64,000 nucleotides of DNA from Onthophagus taurus (GCF_036711975.1 NC_091970.1:3665501-3729500), one strand, 5' to 3'. Positions 21,511 through 34,407 are shown, counted from the first letter of the stretch. The notes: generated by a model from the sequence alone, not told the origin. Numbers and translations are program-made.

Positions 21511-23965
21511 CACACGATACCGACCTTTTTTATTTTAACAAGGAGGGATCAGCACAAATTATTTAATTAATTATTTCTAGATAGAAAGAGTTAAACTTAC
21601 CGTCATTAATCCCAATTCCAAAATAAATAAATCACATAATACATTTAAATAATTTCTTTTATAACCACCACTAAAGTATCAATTTTAATTAATCCATCTA
21701 AAACATGATTGACAGTTGTCATAATTGAATTGACAGTTGTCAAATAAGTTTAAACTTTTTATCCAACTTCACAACGGTAAATTTTTATGTAAATATTATT
21801 TTAAACACTTTATTTATTATTAAATCTATTTATATTTTATTTACATCGTATAAAATTATTGATCGATTACTGATTTTAAAGTAGAACTTTGAGCTTCCAA
21901 AGGAGATACTTAAAAGGTCACGAAGGGACACTCAAAATTAGCTTTTCTTTTGAAGCCTTCGATAAACTTACGCTATGTTTCATATTTATTTAATAATTTT
22001 GTTTAAATGTTTATTAAATATTAAATTTCTTTGAAGTAATTAATTCCAGATTAATTCTAATATCACCATAGCAACCGTTAATGTCACAAAAAAGACATAA
22101 CCTCAAAATTTATCTTTTTTTAACACAAAATTGATTTATTACCTTAAAGAAATCATTTTCACGTTTAATTTAAAACGTTTAAATAATTATGTTTATTATT
22201 AAAACCAACAACATTTAAATTTTATTTTGTAAATATTGACGTTTAGCTGTCAATTTTGGCAGAATTAATGCATAGATATTATAAATTAAGACGTAAATGA
22301 CGAATAAAATTTCGAAATGTAATGAGAGAAAGAGGGAGAGAGGGAGAGAGAGAGAGATAGGAAGTGAAAATATCGACTTTCTGTCATTCAAAAATGAGTG
22401 TGTAGAAAAAGTTTAAAAAAAAAGTTAAATACTAAATCTATTATTGTTGTTTAAATTTAATAATTAATTTTAAAATTTAATAATGATTCAAATATTTAAC
22501 TGAAATAAAAACTTTAAATAATAATAACTTTTAAATAAGCTTTTTGCTTTTGTTAAATAAAATGTTAAATAATTTTGATTTAAATTATATTTGTTATTAT
22601 TTTTGATTTATTGTTGTTATGTTATTAAATGGGCGTGGTGTAACCAAGATTTCATTAATAATTAATAACTTACGTTGTTTGTTATACAGGGGGTGGAAAA
22701 TATCGTCTTCTTCTGGACATTATTAGAATTAGACAAAAGGGGGCCGACGAAACAACGAAAACCACCACAAACTACCCTCGCGTCGGTCTCGAACAGCTGA
22801 GAAATACTGAAAAGGTTCGAAGATCGGCGTCGCGACGCCCGAACGTGCTCAAACCAGATCAAGTTGGACACAAAACCGAATTTTACCGATTACAAAATAT
22901 ATAAGTTTGACCTCTTTAAGGAAATTTCGTTATTTGGAAAGAAGATAAGATAAGATTAGAAAAAAATAGGATTAGGCACAATAACTCCTTGTCCCCAATT
23001 TTCTATAAACTTAACCGACTCGAATCAACGAATTTTTTGACATACCTTTTAAATTTACGAAATTTATCCATTTTTGAAGCTAATATCATAAAAACATTTC
23101 CAAGTTAATCAAATTTCTTAAATTTAACAATAATTAATTTAAATATCTTCAAATTAAGTGACGTTTAATCCGATCTTGTTATCGGGGAATTTCGGAAAAA
23201 CGATGAGAAAGAGACAGAGAAATCACTCATAGAAAACACCCCGAATCACTTGAAATCGATGGGGCTCTTGTATCCCGTTTGTCAAAGAGACCGCCTCCCT
23301 TTATTTACCCGTTTATCGCTCGCCCCTTAAAAGGGGCCACGAAAAAATCACCCTCTCCAAAATCGAATTATTTTTATTTTTAAATTTACATCATTTAATT
23401 AATTAATTAATAGCCTATATAATTTTTATTATTAAACTAATTTAACATTGAAATTAATTAATAATTATTTATAAATTTAAAATAATAACAGATTTCTACG
23501 TAATGATGTGTTATAAAATAAAATAGATGGCGATAATTATATTATAATTAAAATTTTCAAAATTAACCCTCAATGTTCTTTTAATAATAATTAAACAAAA
23601 AAGAACGTTAATTCATCATGTGAATTTTAATCAACATTGAATGTACACAATAGGTATTTTAAAATTGATTGTATCATTATAAGATTACAGATATCTTCTT
23701 AAATAAAATTCAAAATAGATGGCGCTAAAATAATTAAAATTATAAATTTTCCCTATTTTAATTTATTTAAATATAATTTAAAACTTATTTATATTAATTA
23801 CAATTAAATCGTCTAATTTTTAAATAAAATTTTAAGATTAAGTCGGTAAAAAAGTCTTATTCACAACAAAAACAACCTAACCTACAAATTAACTCAGTAT
23901 TTTCTAATAAATAATCAAAAATAATCAAATAAAACCCAATTAAAAGAAATTTACATTAATTAATC
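21511..23965. other. Intergenic region upstream of GTF3C3 with a GA microsatellite and GC islands
   Basis: No supported gene. A GA-rich simple repeat lies at about 22322-22362. A GC-rich block at 22670-22880 has, on the minus strand, a TTTTCAGTATTT initiator-like sequence and a donor AAC|GTAAGTT at its left edge, so it may be another untranslated first exon of a leftward transcript. A second GC-rich block is at 23160-23345. CTCF-like sites lie at 23524-23532 and 23716-23727. The segments at about 23395-23570 and 23845-23960 recur downstream of GTF3C3. Confidence 0.45.
23716..23727 (+). promoter_or_regulatory. CTCF-like motif upstream of GTF3C3
   Basis: TAGATGGCGCTA, the fullest form of the motif in this window, about 240 bases upstream of the GTF3C3 start codon. 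A second copy is at 23524-23532 and a third, in the duplicated flank, at 26763-26771. Confidence 0.4.
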
Positions 23966-26420
23966 ATGGAAAATAATCAAGAAATTCCGAGTAGCTCAAA
24001 AATTTCAATAAAATCGGAAGACTCTCTAAGAATTGAATCAACAAAAGCATCTCCGGAAATCACCAAAAATGATTCCGATTCGTACGATAGCGATGATTAC
24101 GATTTCTCCCAAGACATAGATAGCCAAAATATAACTGAAAATTACGAAAATGAACTTGATAACGATTTATTAGTAGAGGAGGAAGCCCCAAAGGCCCCTC
24201 GACGACAATCTAAAGGACGATCTAAAATCCCTTTACATTTAAAGGGATTAATGGGTGAAGCAAACTTAAGATTTGCACGAGGGGATTATGAAACGGCTAA
24301 ACACATGTGTTACGAATTAATCCGACAGGTCCCCTTGGCTCATGAGCCTTATTTAACGTTAGCAAATTTATGCGAAAATGAACCGCAAAGAAGCACTCAA
24401 TATTTAACGATTGCGGCGCATTTAAATCCCAGTGATGCTCAACAATGGATTCGATTGGCTCAAATTCATATTAGTACGGGTAATTTGAGGAAAGCGGTTA
24501 CTTGTTATACGAGAGCGATGTTGGGGAGCCCCAATTCTGCTAACATTGATTTACAATTAAAACGATTAGAGTTATTAGAGAAATTAAGTATGTTTTAACT
24601 TTTTAATTGATTTAGATTTAATTGTTTTGATTTTAGACGATACTAATTACACGAGGAAATGTAAAATAAAATTGATTCATTCGTACCCCCCAAATCAAGT
24701 GGACGAAATATTAGCTTTAGCCGAAAACGTGGCTACTTCGTATCACCAAGATGGGGATAACCAAAAAGCCGTTGATTTAGTTTCGGTTGTTTTTGAAAAG
24801 TGCCCAAAAGGGATTACGTTGGAAATGGTCAACATTTACCTCCAATTATTATTATTAACGAAAAATTACGTGAAATGTTTAGACATTTTCGTGCAATATT
24901 GCAACATTGAGATGGAAATTTTAATCGGTGAAAACAATAAAATTGCAATTGAAAGTTATTCGATACCAACAACGATCCACATCGATTTAAAAATAAAATT
25001 CATCATCTGTTTGATTCATTTAGAGTCGTATCAATTTGTTTCAAATTTAATTAACGAGTTATTAGTTGAGGAGGATGTTGATCGTATTGGCGATTTATAT
25101 TTTGATGTCGCAGAGAATCTGATTACGATGAATCAACATGGAGAAGCTTTAAAATTATTAGTCCCGCTGGTAAAGAGCAAAAACTTCTCATTAGCTGCTA
25201 TTTGGTTAAAATACGGCGAGTGCCAGGAAGTTTGTAAAATGCCCGATCAAGCTATCGATAGTTATTACACAGTTTTAAGATTAGTCCCACAACACCATGA
25301 AGTACGATTTCCTTTATCAGATCTTTTAATTGCTAAAAACAAATTATCGGATGCTTTGGATGTGTTAACGCAAGATTATAATTCGGGGGAAATCCACGTA
25401 AAATTATTAATTAAAAAAATAAACCTTTTAAAAGAAATTGGAGATTTTAAAGCTTACTTTAAATCGGTGAAAATTTTATTATCGCGACATTGCGTTGAAG
25501 TTAAGAACGCAACGGAGATTCAAAGCTTATTTTTGGAAAGTACATCAGAAAAATGGACGAGAATTAAAAGAATTCGGGCTTTGGGAGGCGATCAAAGTCA
25601 AATCCCCGAAATTAAAAGTGTTGAGGATATCCCAATTAACGACGAATACAAATTATTTAAGGACTGTTTAAAAGTTTGTTTAGATAAAAAAGAGTACGCT
25701 TTATTACAAAAATTATCGTATTTAGTGCTAAATTCAACGAAATTTAAAAACAACATAAAAGAACTTTTACAAATCGCTTTGTATTCGTGCATCTCGAACG
25801 ATGATTATTTAAACGGTTACACAATAGCGAGATTGATTATGTTAAAAAATTTAAACAGTAACGTACATTTAAATTTATTAAATTTGATACTACAAAGATT
25901 GGAGGAGGCGAAATTCTCAAAGTTCGTTATGAGACAATCGAAAACTTTGCACAAAGATTACGGGAAAATCTTGGAAGCCAACAACGCTTTGTGTGCCGGC
26001 TCCTATAAAATAGCAATTATGATTTTAATGCCAATTTTTAAACAACATTTATCACCCTATATCACGTTTCTGATGGGGGTTAATTTTTTGCAATTGTCCC
26101 AGCAAAAGCGGAGATCAAAAACGAAAAATTTCACTCCGATTGTGTACTCGTTGTTTTCGCATTACGCAAACGAACGGAGTCAAGATGCTTTTCACGAGAT
26201 TAATTATAATTTGGGGAGGATGTACCAAAAGTATGGAATTTTGCATTTAGCCGTTTATTATTATCGGTTAGTTTTGGAATTTCAACATCCGTTAATTGAG
26301 GAGCACCCCGATGTTTTATCGTTGAGGAGAGAAGCCGCTTTTAATCTATTTCTAATTTATAAGGATTGCAATAATTATGTTGGAGCAAGAAATTTGTTAA
26401 TAAAATATTTGACGGTTTGA
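23966..26420 (+). CDS. GTF3C3: GTF3C3, TPR subunit of transcription factor TFIIIC
   Basis: Nuclear component of TFIIIC, which recruits TFIIIB to tRNA and other Pol III genes. Two exons (23966-24587 and 24637-26420; 49-base intron, phase 1) encode 801 residues, somewhat shorter than the human protein. The N-terminus is acidic and serine-rich (DSDSYDSDDYDFSQDID), followed by a basic stretch (RRQSKGRSK) and LKGLMGEANLRFARGDYETA, which starts the first TPR array (residues about 90-210). A second array covers the C-terminal two thirds, ending YYYRLVLEFQHP and GARNLLIKYL. This two-block TPR layout is typical of Tfc4/GTF3C3. The ATG follows in-frame AT-rich leader and is the first good start. Confidence 0.92.
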
Positions 26421-26475
26421 ATTAATTTTTTTTAATCGGATTTGTAAGTATAAATTTATTTTTTATAGTTCATTA

Positions 26476-26958
26476 TTGTTTGAATGATTAAAGACTTTAA
26501 AGTATATATTTATTTAAAAAAAAAATAAAAAAAATTAAGTCGTTAAAAAAATCTTGTCCACAACAAAAACAACCTAACCTCATTAACTCAGTATTTTCTT
26601 ATAGAGCAAATAAAACCCAATTAAAACAAATTTAAAATTAATCTTTTAATTAATTAAGATATTATTTTTATTATTAAATTAATTTAACATTAAAATTAAA
26701 TAATGTTTATATATTTTTAAATAATTACAGATTTCTTCTTAATGATGTGGCAGAAAATAAAATAGATGGCGATCATGATTAAAATTTTCAAAATAAACTT
26801 TTAATATACTTTTAATTTTACCCAACCCAAACTTTTGAACATTTGACCTAGAACTATAAACATTAAATAATTAAAGACTTTAAAAAATATATATTTATTT
26901 ATAAAAAAAATATTCATTTTTGTATTATAAAAAAATAATAAATTATCTAAAAAAAATA
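26476..26958. repeat. GTF3C3 3' flank repeating the 5' flank
   Basis: A segment at about 26535-26640 (ACAACAAAAACAACCTAACC, AACTCAGTATTTTC, AAATAAAACCCAATTAAAA) matches 23850-23945 just upstream of the start codon. A second segment at 26645-26830, including ACAGATTTCTTCTTAATGATG and AAATAGATGGCGAT, matches 23400-23570. The order of the two blocks is swapped. The block ATTAAAGACTTTAAA...TATATTTATTTA occurs at 26486 and again at 26871. This suggests a past duplication around GTF3C3 with loss of the second gene body. Confidence 0.65.
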
Positions 26959-29900
26959 TCACTGAGCGAACTCGGATGCATAAATATTGTCGATTACGCC
27001 GTTTACTTGAATTTCTAATCCTATTTCTTTTATTAATTCATCTAAAATCGTGTCTGCAATACTAAAAAAGAATTAATATTAATACATAACCTCATTTTTA
27101 AATATAATTTAACTCACTCCCCCATCACGATCCACGGATGCTTCGTAGCACTCTTTTTGTACATATGATTCCCCTTTCGGGCTTTCCCATAATTTACTTT
27201 GTACTCCAAAATATCTAAAGCGTACTTCCTTGGTAACATTTTTAAACACTTCAACGAGCACTTCGGTAATCGACTGATTTTTATCTTGGAAATACGATCG
27301 GGGTACGGCTTCGGCATCACATCAATTTCTTTAGATTTATTTAAACATTCGTCGTCTTTAATTTTTTTAATTAGCTCGGGATTAAGAATATTCTCTTCGA
27401 TTTCATTCAACGAATTTAACGACGGCTCTTCATCTTTAATACAAATTAATTTCGCGTTTTTAACCCCCGTTATTGTTACGGATTTTCTAAAAAGGAAATA
27501 AAATTAATTATAAAATTATTAAATATAGGTTATGTAATAAAAAAAAATTCCGTTTAAAAACATTTTGGGTGTTATCTTTCGTCGAGGATTATCTTTAAAT
27601 ATATTGAGATCATTTTTAATCTTAATTTTTTTTGATGCGTACAAAAATAGATTAAATAAAAATATTATTTTTTAGGTTAGATCTTTTTCTTTTTAACCAA
27701 AAAAATTAGTTGGTATGACACTTGACAATTTGAAACGTCAACTTGACGTCTTCATTTTTACGATAAAAATTCAACAAATTCTTTTTGTGCGAAGGCTTTA
27801 TTAAAACAATTATGCAAAAATGATGATGTAATAAATTTCGCCTACGAAATACGAGCTAAGAATGGTAAAGCGAAAAATACCATTGACATTAATGTTGTGA
27901 CGAAATTAATTTGGACTAAATTGGTAATCGATACTAACTCATTGTGTGTTTCAAAGTGTAGGTTTGTTCTAATTCTAACTCCAATTCTAATTCTAAGTGT
28001 CATTATTTAAGTAACACATTTTTCCAAAAATCGAAAATTGTAATAATTATTTTAATAATTAGATATAATTTAAGATAAAGGGATTACGATTATACCTTTG
28101 TTTTTTTTTCTCTCTCTTAAAATCGAGATTAAATATCCGTTTTCTATTACGTGACAAAAAATACTTTAGATTTCAAAGAAAACAATAATTAAATCAAGAT
28201 AATTTTTAAGGTTATAATTGAAACGTCATTTAATTTCTTTAGGTTGGCAACAATTTACAAATTTTTCCTAAATTTTCCCTCAATAATATAATAAAATCAA
28301 AAATAATCAAATTGCATTAATTATCACCTTAAATTATTAAATTTACCAAAATAAAAATATAATTGCATTAAATATCACTTTGAATCATCAAATTAACCTC
28401 AAATTAATTTTTAATTTAAAATATCATTTTTGACGTTTAAAATAATTTAACCTAAAAATTTGAACTTTACCCTTGCGGCATTGCATCAAACCCTAAATTT
28501 AACTTAATTTAATCGAACAAACAACGCCGACCCAATTTCTCCCTTTAAAAAAAAGTTCCAAAACAGCCCTTAAACAATACTTATTAATAACTAAATAAAC
28601 CAAGTCGTAATTAAATCCCTTTTTATATTTTTGTATAAAGAACTCCTAAAAAGTAATGATATATTTTATCAGATAATCACCCGATATCGTTTCCAGTCAA
28701 TGTGTATATATATACGTTAAATTTCCTCATCACGTCAGTTCCCCTTCGATTTCGTGACAGTAAAGAACGTGTCTAAACACAACCGAAAGAGATAGAAAAT
28801 GAGCAGCAACGAGGTGAGTGCAATGATTAAAAAAGAAAATAAGGTTTTAAATTTCCATTTTCAATGTCAAATTAAATGTATCAAATAACTCGGGTTATAA
28901 ATAATGAATAATAATAAAGTTGATGCAAAAAAGACCAACCTTGGATTAAATCATGCTCTTTTATGGATTATTTTTGCGCCCAAACGATTAACAATATCAC
29001 TTATCAAATGCTCCACTTCCTTTTCGTTGAATTAGGCGTGGTTCTTATTATCTCGGTTTTTATATGAAGTAATAAATTGTGTATTGAATAAATGGCGAAG
29101 CGTTACTTATATAGTAAAGTTGATAATATCGATGACATCGATATTCGTGTCCCACTTAACTTTTTGAAATCTATACATTACAGTTAAGTAATCTCTACTT
29201 ACAATTAGCAAAGAGATAATGCATCCGATATCAAAAACATTCCTATTGTTTATTGTCCCAACATAAATGATTATTATTTTTTTTGTATTACAAAATAAAC
29301 ATGGAAAATACATTAATTTAAAAAAAAATTTAATTTCAAAAATAAATAAATTTTTGATTTTTAAATTTTTCGCTACATCTAGTGAGGAGTAGCCGAATTA
29401 ACCGTTAATTTTTCTTTTTAAATTAGGTTATGATTTAAACGTCACTTTTTATTAAAAATAAATTAATTTTTAAATATATCCCACGTTAAACAATTTATTT
29501 TTTTGATTAATTAAGGAGTCGTATTATGCCAATTTGGACCTAATCCAAACAAATTTATTTCGTCGAGACGAGTTTTATTTAAAGTAAGATGCTATTTAAA
29601 AAGTTTGTGGTTCATCGGAAATTGATTTAAAAAAATACTTACTTTCTTTCCGGTTTGATATCTTTTTCAAAGTCTTCGTCATCATCTTTTTTGACATTTT
29701 CTTCTTTAACGTCTTCTTTTTGAGGCATTCCGCACATATCTTTGGCTTTTCGGATACTTTCTTGGTTTCTTTGGACAGCCTCTAACACTTTATCTAAAAT
29801 ACCTTCATCGAAATCATCGAATTTGATTTTTTTCTCCCTTTCTGGTTTTTCTAATACTATCTCTTCTTCTTCATTAATCGTTTCTTTGATATTTTCATTT

Positions 29901-32900
29901 TTAACATCTTCATTTTGAATTTTTTCTTTTGATATTTTCTTCTCTTGGAGGTCTTCCGTTTGGGTGAGATCTGGTTGGCTTTTAGGGACGACCTCCTGGA
30001 CACCACCCACGCAATCCAGGAGAGCTTGCAGGATATTTTTGACCTGATTTTGACTCACATCCTGAAATAGATCGACACACTGGGATTAGATTGGGGGGAC
30101 AGGTTTCAGTTAGTTTCAGTTCGATTTTTTTAAACAGCAGGCGCGAGGCAGGTTTCTCGCAATTTTTGGAAAACCGATTCAGTTTTAGTTAGTTTGTAAC
30201 CGTCGATCTCAACGTTTGTGCCCCATTTTCCTTTGGTATTAATAATTCAATCAAAATGGTAAGATTTAAGTAAACTATCAATTAATTTATTAATTATAAT
30301 TAATTTTTAAACAAATTCATCAAATTAGAACTGAAATATTTCATTTCGTTTTAAAAATAGCCCCTTTCGAGCCGTGTGCAATTTTTAGATTTCAAAACTT
30401 AAGTATGTTTAGCAACAAAGCATCATCGAAGAGAATATATTTGTATCAGCCTGGTGAAAAGAGATAGAGGGAGCGAATTTCGTAACATTCTAATTTAAAA
30501 TAGAACATGTTTAAAACGAGTAAAACCTTAAATCTTCAGTTATAAATAAAAATAACCTAAAAATAAAAATAAAATGCCTCGAGATTTAGTCTCAAAATCG
30601 ATAAAGAGATTTTGGGAGCATTTTTCGCGATTTATAAGGATCGTCGCTGTTTTATCGATAATCTACACCTGTGTGTACTACTATAAGCGTAAGTGTTTTA
30701 GGAAAATTTTGGATTTTAGCCAGGAAATACGTCATACAACTCGTGTATACTTAATTTTGGAGGAAAATCAAATAAATTTTCAATGTTGCTCTAATTTTGG
30801 GCTGTTTACCCGAATTTTTAAACAAAAATCTTTGCCAATTGTTACATAACCTAAAATATAATCAAAAATTTATTTTTTTAGGTTATCTGCTTCACCTGCA
30901 ATAAAAGAATCGAAGGACAGGTAAACAAATCACCTTGGTTACGAACCTGGGTAACCAGGCAACTTAATCAAAACATAACCTAAAAAATTTTCTTTAGGTT
31001 TTGACAGCTTTAGATAAAACCTACCACCCCGAACATTTCGTTTGCGAGAAATGTAAAAAACCAATTTGCGACAATAAATTTCGAACGCACGATGGGCGAG
31101 CTTACTGTGAAGACGACTACAATCGGTTATTTGTGGCTCATTGCAGCGGATGTGGAGAAACGATCAATGGGGTAAAGAAAATCAATACACAAATCAAAAT
31201 TATTTTAATCCAATGATTTTACAGAAATTCATTTCCGCTTTGGGAAGAGATTGGCATGAGGAACACTTTTTGTGTAACTGGTGCAAAACGAAATTGATCG
31301 GACAAACTTTCATGGAGCACTCCGGCCAGCCGATTTGCCAAAAGTGCTTCAAAGACAACGTCGCCAACAAGTGTAAGAAGTGTGGACAGGGCATTACAGA
31401 GCGTACAATAATCGCCCTCGATGCTAATTGGCACCCAGAGTGTTTCGTGTGCAAAGTAAGTTGGATAGAATATCAATCAAACGATTATTACATTTTAAAT
31501 CAAATTAAGACAAATTTTAGTAAAAAAAATGTGGTGGAGGTTACTCAGTAAGTTAAAAAAGAAACGATATTCTATTCAAATACAAAATTAACCTAACAAG
31601 AATTGCGATTATCAAATCTAACAGCACGGTTTTAATAAAATCTAATTTTTTTAAAAACTAACCTCAAAAATTAAAAAAATTTGAATTAATGTATTCTTTT
31701 TCTAATTTTTTAGCAATGTAGGAACCCAATCACCGAGAAATCATTCCAAGTTGTCGATGGTCTCCCAAAGTGCGGGAAGTGTACCTAAAAAATTTTAACT
31801 GTCTTCGCATCGCTAACACTAAATAATAAACACAAAAGAATAATAGAAACACACCAAACCTACAAAAAAAAGAATTAAAATGAAAAAAAATACTAATAAT
31901 TAAATTTGTAGGGAGCTTTCATTGTTGTTGTTAATGTTATTGTTGCCTAAAAGTGATTTTTTTTTAAGAAAAAAAATCTAAACAATGTAGTTAAAATTAT
32001 TTTACCACCTAAAAGCTTCGATTTATTTCTATAATCCTTTTCATAAAAATAAATGGAAAGATAAAAACTAATTATGTGATTAATTCTTACCTTATTCTCT
32101 TCTTTAATCGTATTCACAACGTGATTAATTAGATTCGTTAGATTTAAATTCATCAAATTGTTATCTTCGGATGATCGACGAGAATTTGGTGGGTTTACAA
32201 GATCATCTTTCGAATTTTTTTTGGTTATTTCTGATGAACTCAAATGAGGTTCCGAGGAGTCTTTGTGCCACTGCACTAAAGTTGGTATGTTATCATCGTT
32301 TAATGTCGTCTTAGTCGATTTGATCTTTCCCGAAGAGGTTTTCTCCACAACTTTATTTGGTTTTATCGCTATCTTCGAAGGAGTCGGTTGTCTTTCAATA
32401 ATTGGTGGTCTATGTTTAAAATTAGCCGTTCGATATTTCGAGGTAACGTTAAATCTAATAAAAGAAATTAATTAAAAATTAATTTTAATTAATTCAGTTT
32501 TGGTACTTTTTCCTCGCTAAACTAGCACAAGCTCGTCTCCATACTTCCTCATTAGCACCCGGAAGCGAATACATAGCTAAGCGATCCTTTGGATTCTTTT
32601 TCTTCTTCAAACTTTTATTTCCTGTCTTTGCATATGATGATTCCATTGGGGTAATATTCCGTACTGAGAGAGGTTGGGGGCAAAAAAATTTTTCATTGAT
32701 TTTTTCTAATAACGAGCGACTTCTAACTTCAAAAACCTTAAACAAAACTAAATTATAATTTTTAAAAGGATTTAAAAAGGATCTTACATCGATAATTTCC
32801 TCCTTTTCGTTACTGTTCAAATCTTTAGGTGTGGACGTTCGGTGGATTTCGCATAACGATGAGGTTAATTTTAAAAGTTCCCGAACTTTTTCTGGTACCG

Positions 32901-34030
32901 CGTTCGTTATTGAGACTGGTAAGTGATTATAATAAGCTTGAAGCCCTTGGAGTAGCGTTTGATACGAAGTTACTAATTTTTGCCGAATCGATAACATTTT
33001 ATTTGTATCATCACCGCTTAATTGCATTGTTATTTGGAGAATATCGTTCACCTAAAAAAAAAATAAATAATAATTAAGATTGATTTAAACACATTTTAAT
33101 ATAATTTGTTAGGTTAAGTTATTGACAGCTGTCATTATCAACAATTCAATAATACCAACCTACAATTATCATAAAACCGAACTAAAATTGTCAATACAAA
33201 AAATAATTTACCTGTCTATTTAATTGATAAAGATAATTTCTTGAAAATCTCGAAGCAAATTCCACAGATCTCTTTCTCCTCCTATCAAAATCATCGTCCC
33301 CATCAGGGGTAATAATCCCGGTGTCGATTAAAATTCGAATATCCTCCATGCATTTTAAAGTTTTATCCAAAACGTTGTTTAATTTAGCTTCTATGTTTAT
33401 TTCGGTAATTTCCTTGCTTTCTTTAACCTTCTCCACCTTTTCCGACTTTTTCGCACAAATTTTTTTGACGTCGCCTTTCCCCTTTTCTCTTTCCCGATTA
33501 ATTTTATGTCTTTGACCCAAATTATTTCCTTCGCCACCGCCTCCACCGCCCCAACGTGCATTCCCGGGAACTTTTCGCCAATATTCCGTATGAACAAGGT
33601 CGATTTCTTGCCTTACGGTGACAACGTCAACAGAAGAATCTGATTGACTTCTTCGGAGTTCTTCACCAGTGTTTTCATCGTGAGGTTTAAAGCGAGTCAG
33701 TTTTGTCGATTTCGGGGCGAATTCGTGGGGCGACAACACTTCGGAACTTGATGTCGAAATATGTTTCGGGTGTCGTTTAAAGTAGGTTTTAATCGGTGGT
33801 TGTTTCGCTTCGGGTTTGGATTTTTTGGAAAAGTTTTCCCAAACTGTGTTGTGTAGTTTACGATTCGCTTGGACACCTTTTAAAAGTTGATACAACTTTT
33901 CGGATTCCTTCAAAACGATTAATGTTTTTATCAAATTGACGTTTAAATTTTAACGTTTATTTTACGTTTTATTTTTAAATTAAATTAAAACCTTAATTAC
34001 CTTATGCAAAAAGTTATCGACTTCGCGCAT
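26959..34030 (-). CDS. Moonraker/KIAA0753-like centriolar satellite protein
   Basis: Nine exons join in phase to 824 residues: 34030-34001, 33907-33212, 33051-32788, 32736-32507, 32454-32091, 30061-29643, 27486-27118 and 27061-26959 (eight coding blocks listed; the 51-base intron at 32737-32787 is itself open). It begins MREVDNFLHK, has basic and coiled-coil stretches (RRRKRSVEFASRFSRNYLYQ) and ends with PWIVMGD, DELIKEIGLEIQ and YASEFAQ. That ending mirrors the human moonraker C-terminus (PWLIAESF, then VDEALGAVAAEL, then FTSEF), which is the main basis for the name. Known role: centriolar satellites, ciliogenesis and centriole duplication. Two introns of about 2 kb hold exons of the antisense LIM gene. 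Identity of the N-terminal half is inferred from continuity. Confidence 0.68.
28705..28741 (+). promoter_or_regulatory. TATA box and initiator of the LIM gene
   Basis: A TATATATATAC stretch at 28705-28715 is followed by CGTCAGTTCC with the arthropod initiator TCAGT at 28735-28739. The distance from the first T of the TATA stretch to the initiator A (28737) is 32 bases, the usual spacing. The first coding exon starts 62 bases downstream. AT-richness makes a TATA alone weak, but the paired signals fit. Confidence 0.6.
28799..31788 (+). CDS. LIM-only protein with three LIM domains (paxillin-related)
   Basis: Exons 28799-28813, 30882-30920, 30998-31171, 31225-31455 and 31714-31788 give 177 residues. 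Three LIM zinc-binding domains follow each other almost without linkers: CFTCNKRIEG...CEDDY, CSGCGETING...CQKC and CKKCGQGITE...CGKC, each with the double-finger spacing CX2C...HX2C, CX2C...CX2C/D. The closest family I know is the paxillin/leupaxin LIM region and small insect LIM-only proteins; such proteins act as adaptors at adhesion sites or the cytoskeleton. There is no LD-motif region, so it is not full paxillin. A second first exon, a bare ATG at 30256-30258 followed by GTAAG, can splice to the same exon in the same phase (173 residues). The whole gene lies within two introns of the opposite-strand moonraker-like gene. Confidence 0.85.
30100..30258 (+). promoter_or_regulatory. Alternative promoter and ATG-only first exon of the LIM gene
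   Basis: A GC-richer block (CAGGCGCGAGGCAGG, ATTCAGTTTTAGTTAG, ACCGTCGATCTCAACG) precedes AATCAAAATG|GTAAG. Splicing from this donor to 30882 keeps phase 0 and would give M-VICFTC. TTCAGTT sequences resemble insect initiators. Transcript data are needed to prove use. Confidence 0.5.
31789..32090. other. LIM gene 3'UTR inside a moonraker intron
   Basis: AT-rich tail after the LIM stop codon with AATAAACAC at about 31824 as a possible poly(A) signal. It runs toward the donor of the antisense moonraker exon that ends at 32091, so the two transcripts may overlap only in introns. Confidence 0.5.
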
Positions 34031-34407
34031 TTTTTTCTATATTTTTCCAGTTATATTCCACTAAAACAAAACTGCAATCTCTTTTTCAAACGTAATAACA
34101 GACAACATAATGTCACTTTGTTGAGAGCTTTTTCAGTCGTATCGGAGAGCTTCAAGGGTCGTTTCTAGGGCAACGCTCGTTTCTACGTCAAGGGCAGGTG
34201 GGTAACAGATGGAAAATACCGCTGGTAATGCAACGAAGGATGACGGCGAAAGAGAAGCGAAACTGCCCACAACAAACGAGGTTAAACACCATTAAACGCT
34301 TATTTTGTCAATAATACGAATTAAACGAAAGGATTTAATACCTGCAAGAGACGAACGTTTTGGAGGTTAAATAAATTCGACTCATTTTATTGGGAGTAAG
34401 GAGGAAA
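34031..34407. promoter_or_regulatory. Shared promoter of moonraker-like and CCDC74-like genes
   Basis: A 377-base head-to-head interval separates the two start codons. It is GC-richer than its flanks (AGGGCAACGCTCGTTTC, GGATGACGGCGAAAGAGAAG). A short frame from ATG at 34210 (MENTAGNATKDDGERE) is in this leader and may be untranslated. Pairing of two centrosome/cilium-type proteins on one promoter would make co-expression likely; that is inference. Confidence 0.5.

Noticed and set aside
22322-22362. GAGA-rich stretch as a GAGA-factor element
   Set aside because: A simple GA microsatellite explains it; nothing else nearby supports a regulatory role.
31519-31551. Exon-like KKCGGGYS piece in the last LIM intron, flanked by TTTTAG and a GTTA-like edge
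   Set aside because: The phase required by the preceding exon gives an immediate TAA, and no proper donor follows.
32737-32787. Continuous reading frame through this part of the moonraker-like gene
   Set aside because: Good donor (GAT|GTAAGA) and acceptor (TTTAAG|GTTTTT) mark a 51-base intron that happens to be stop-free; removing it joins IID to VFEVRSR cleanly.
33191-33934. Start of the moonraker-like protein at MIKTLIVLKESEK
   Set aside because: A better start exon (34030-34001, MREVDNFLHK) joins the acceptor at 33908 in phase; the MIKTLIVLK residues would be intronic.
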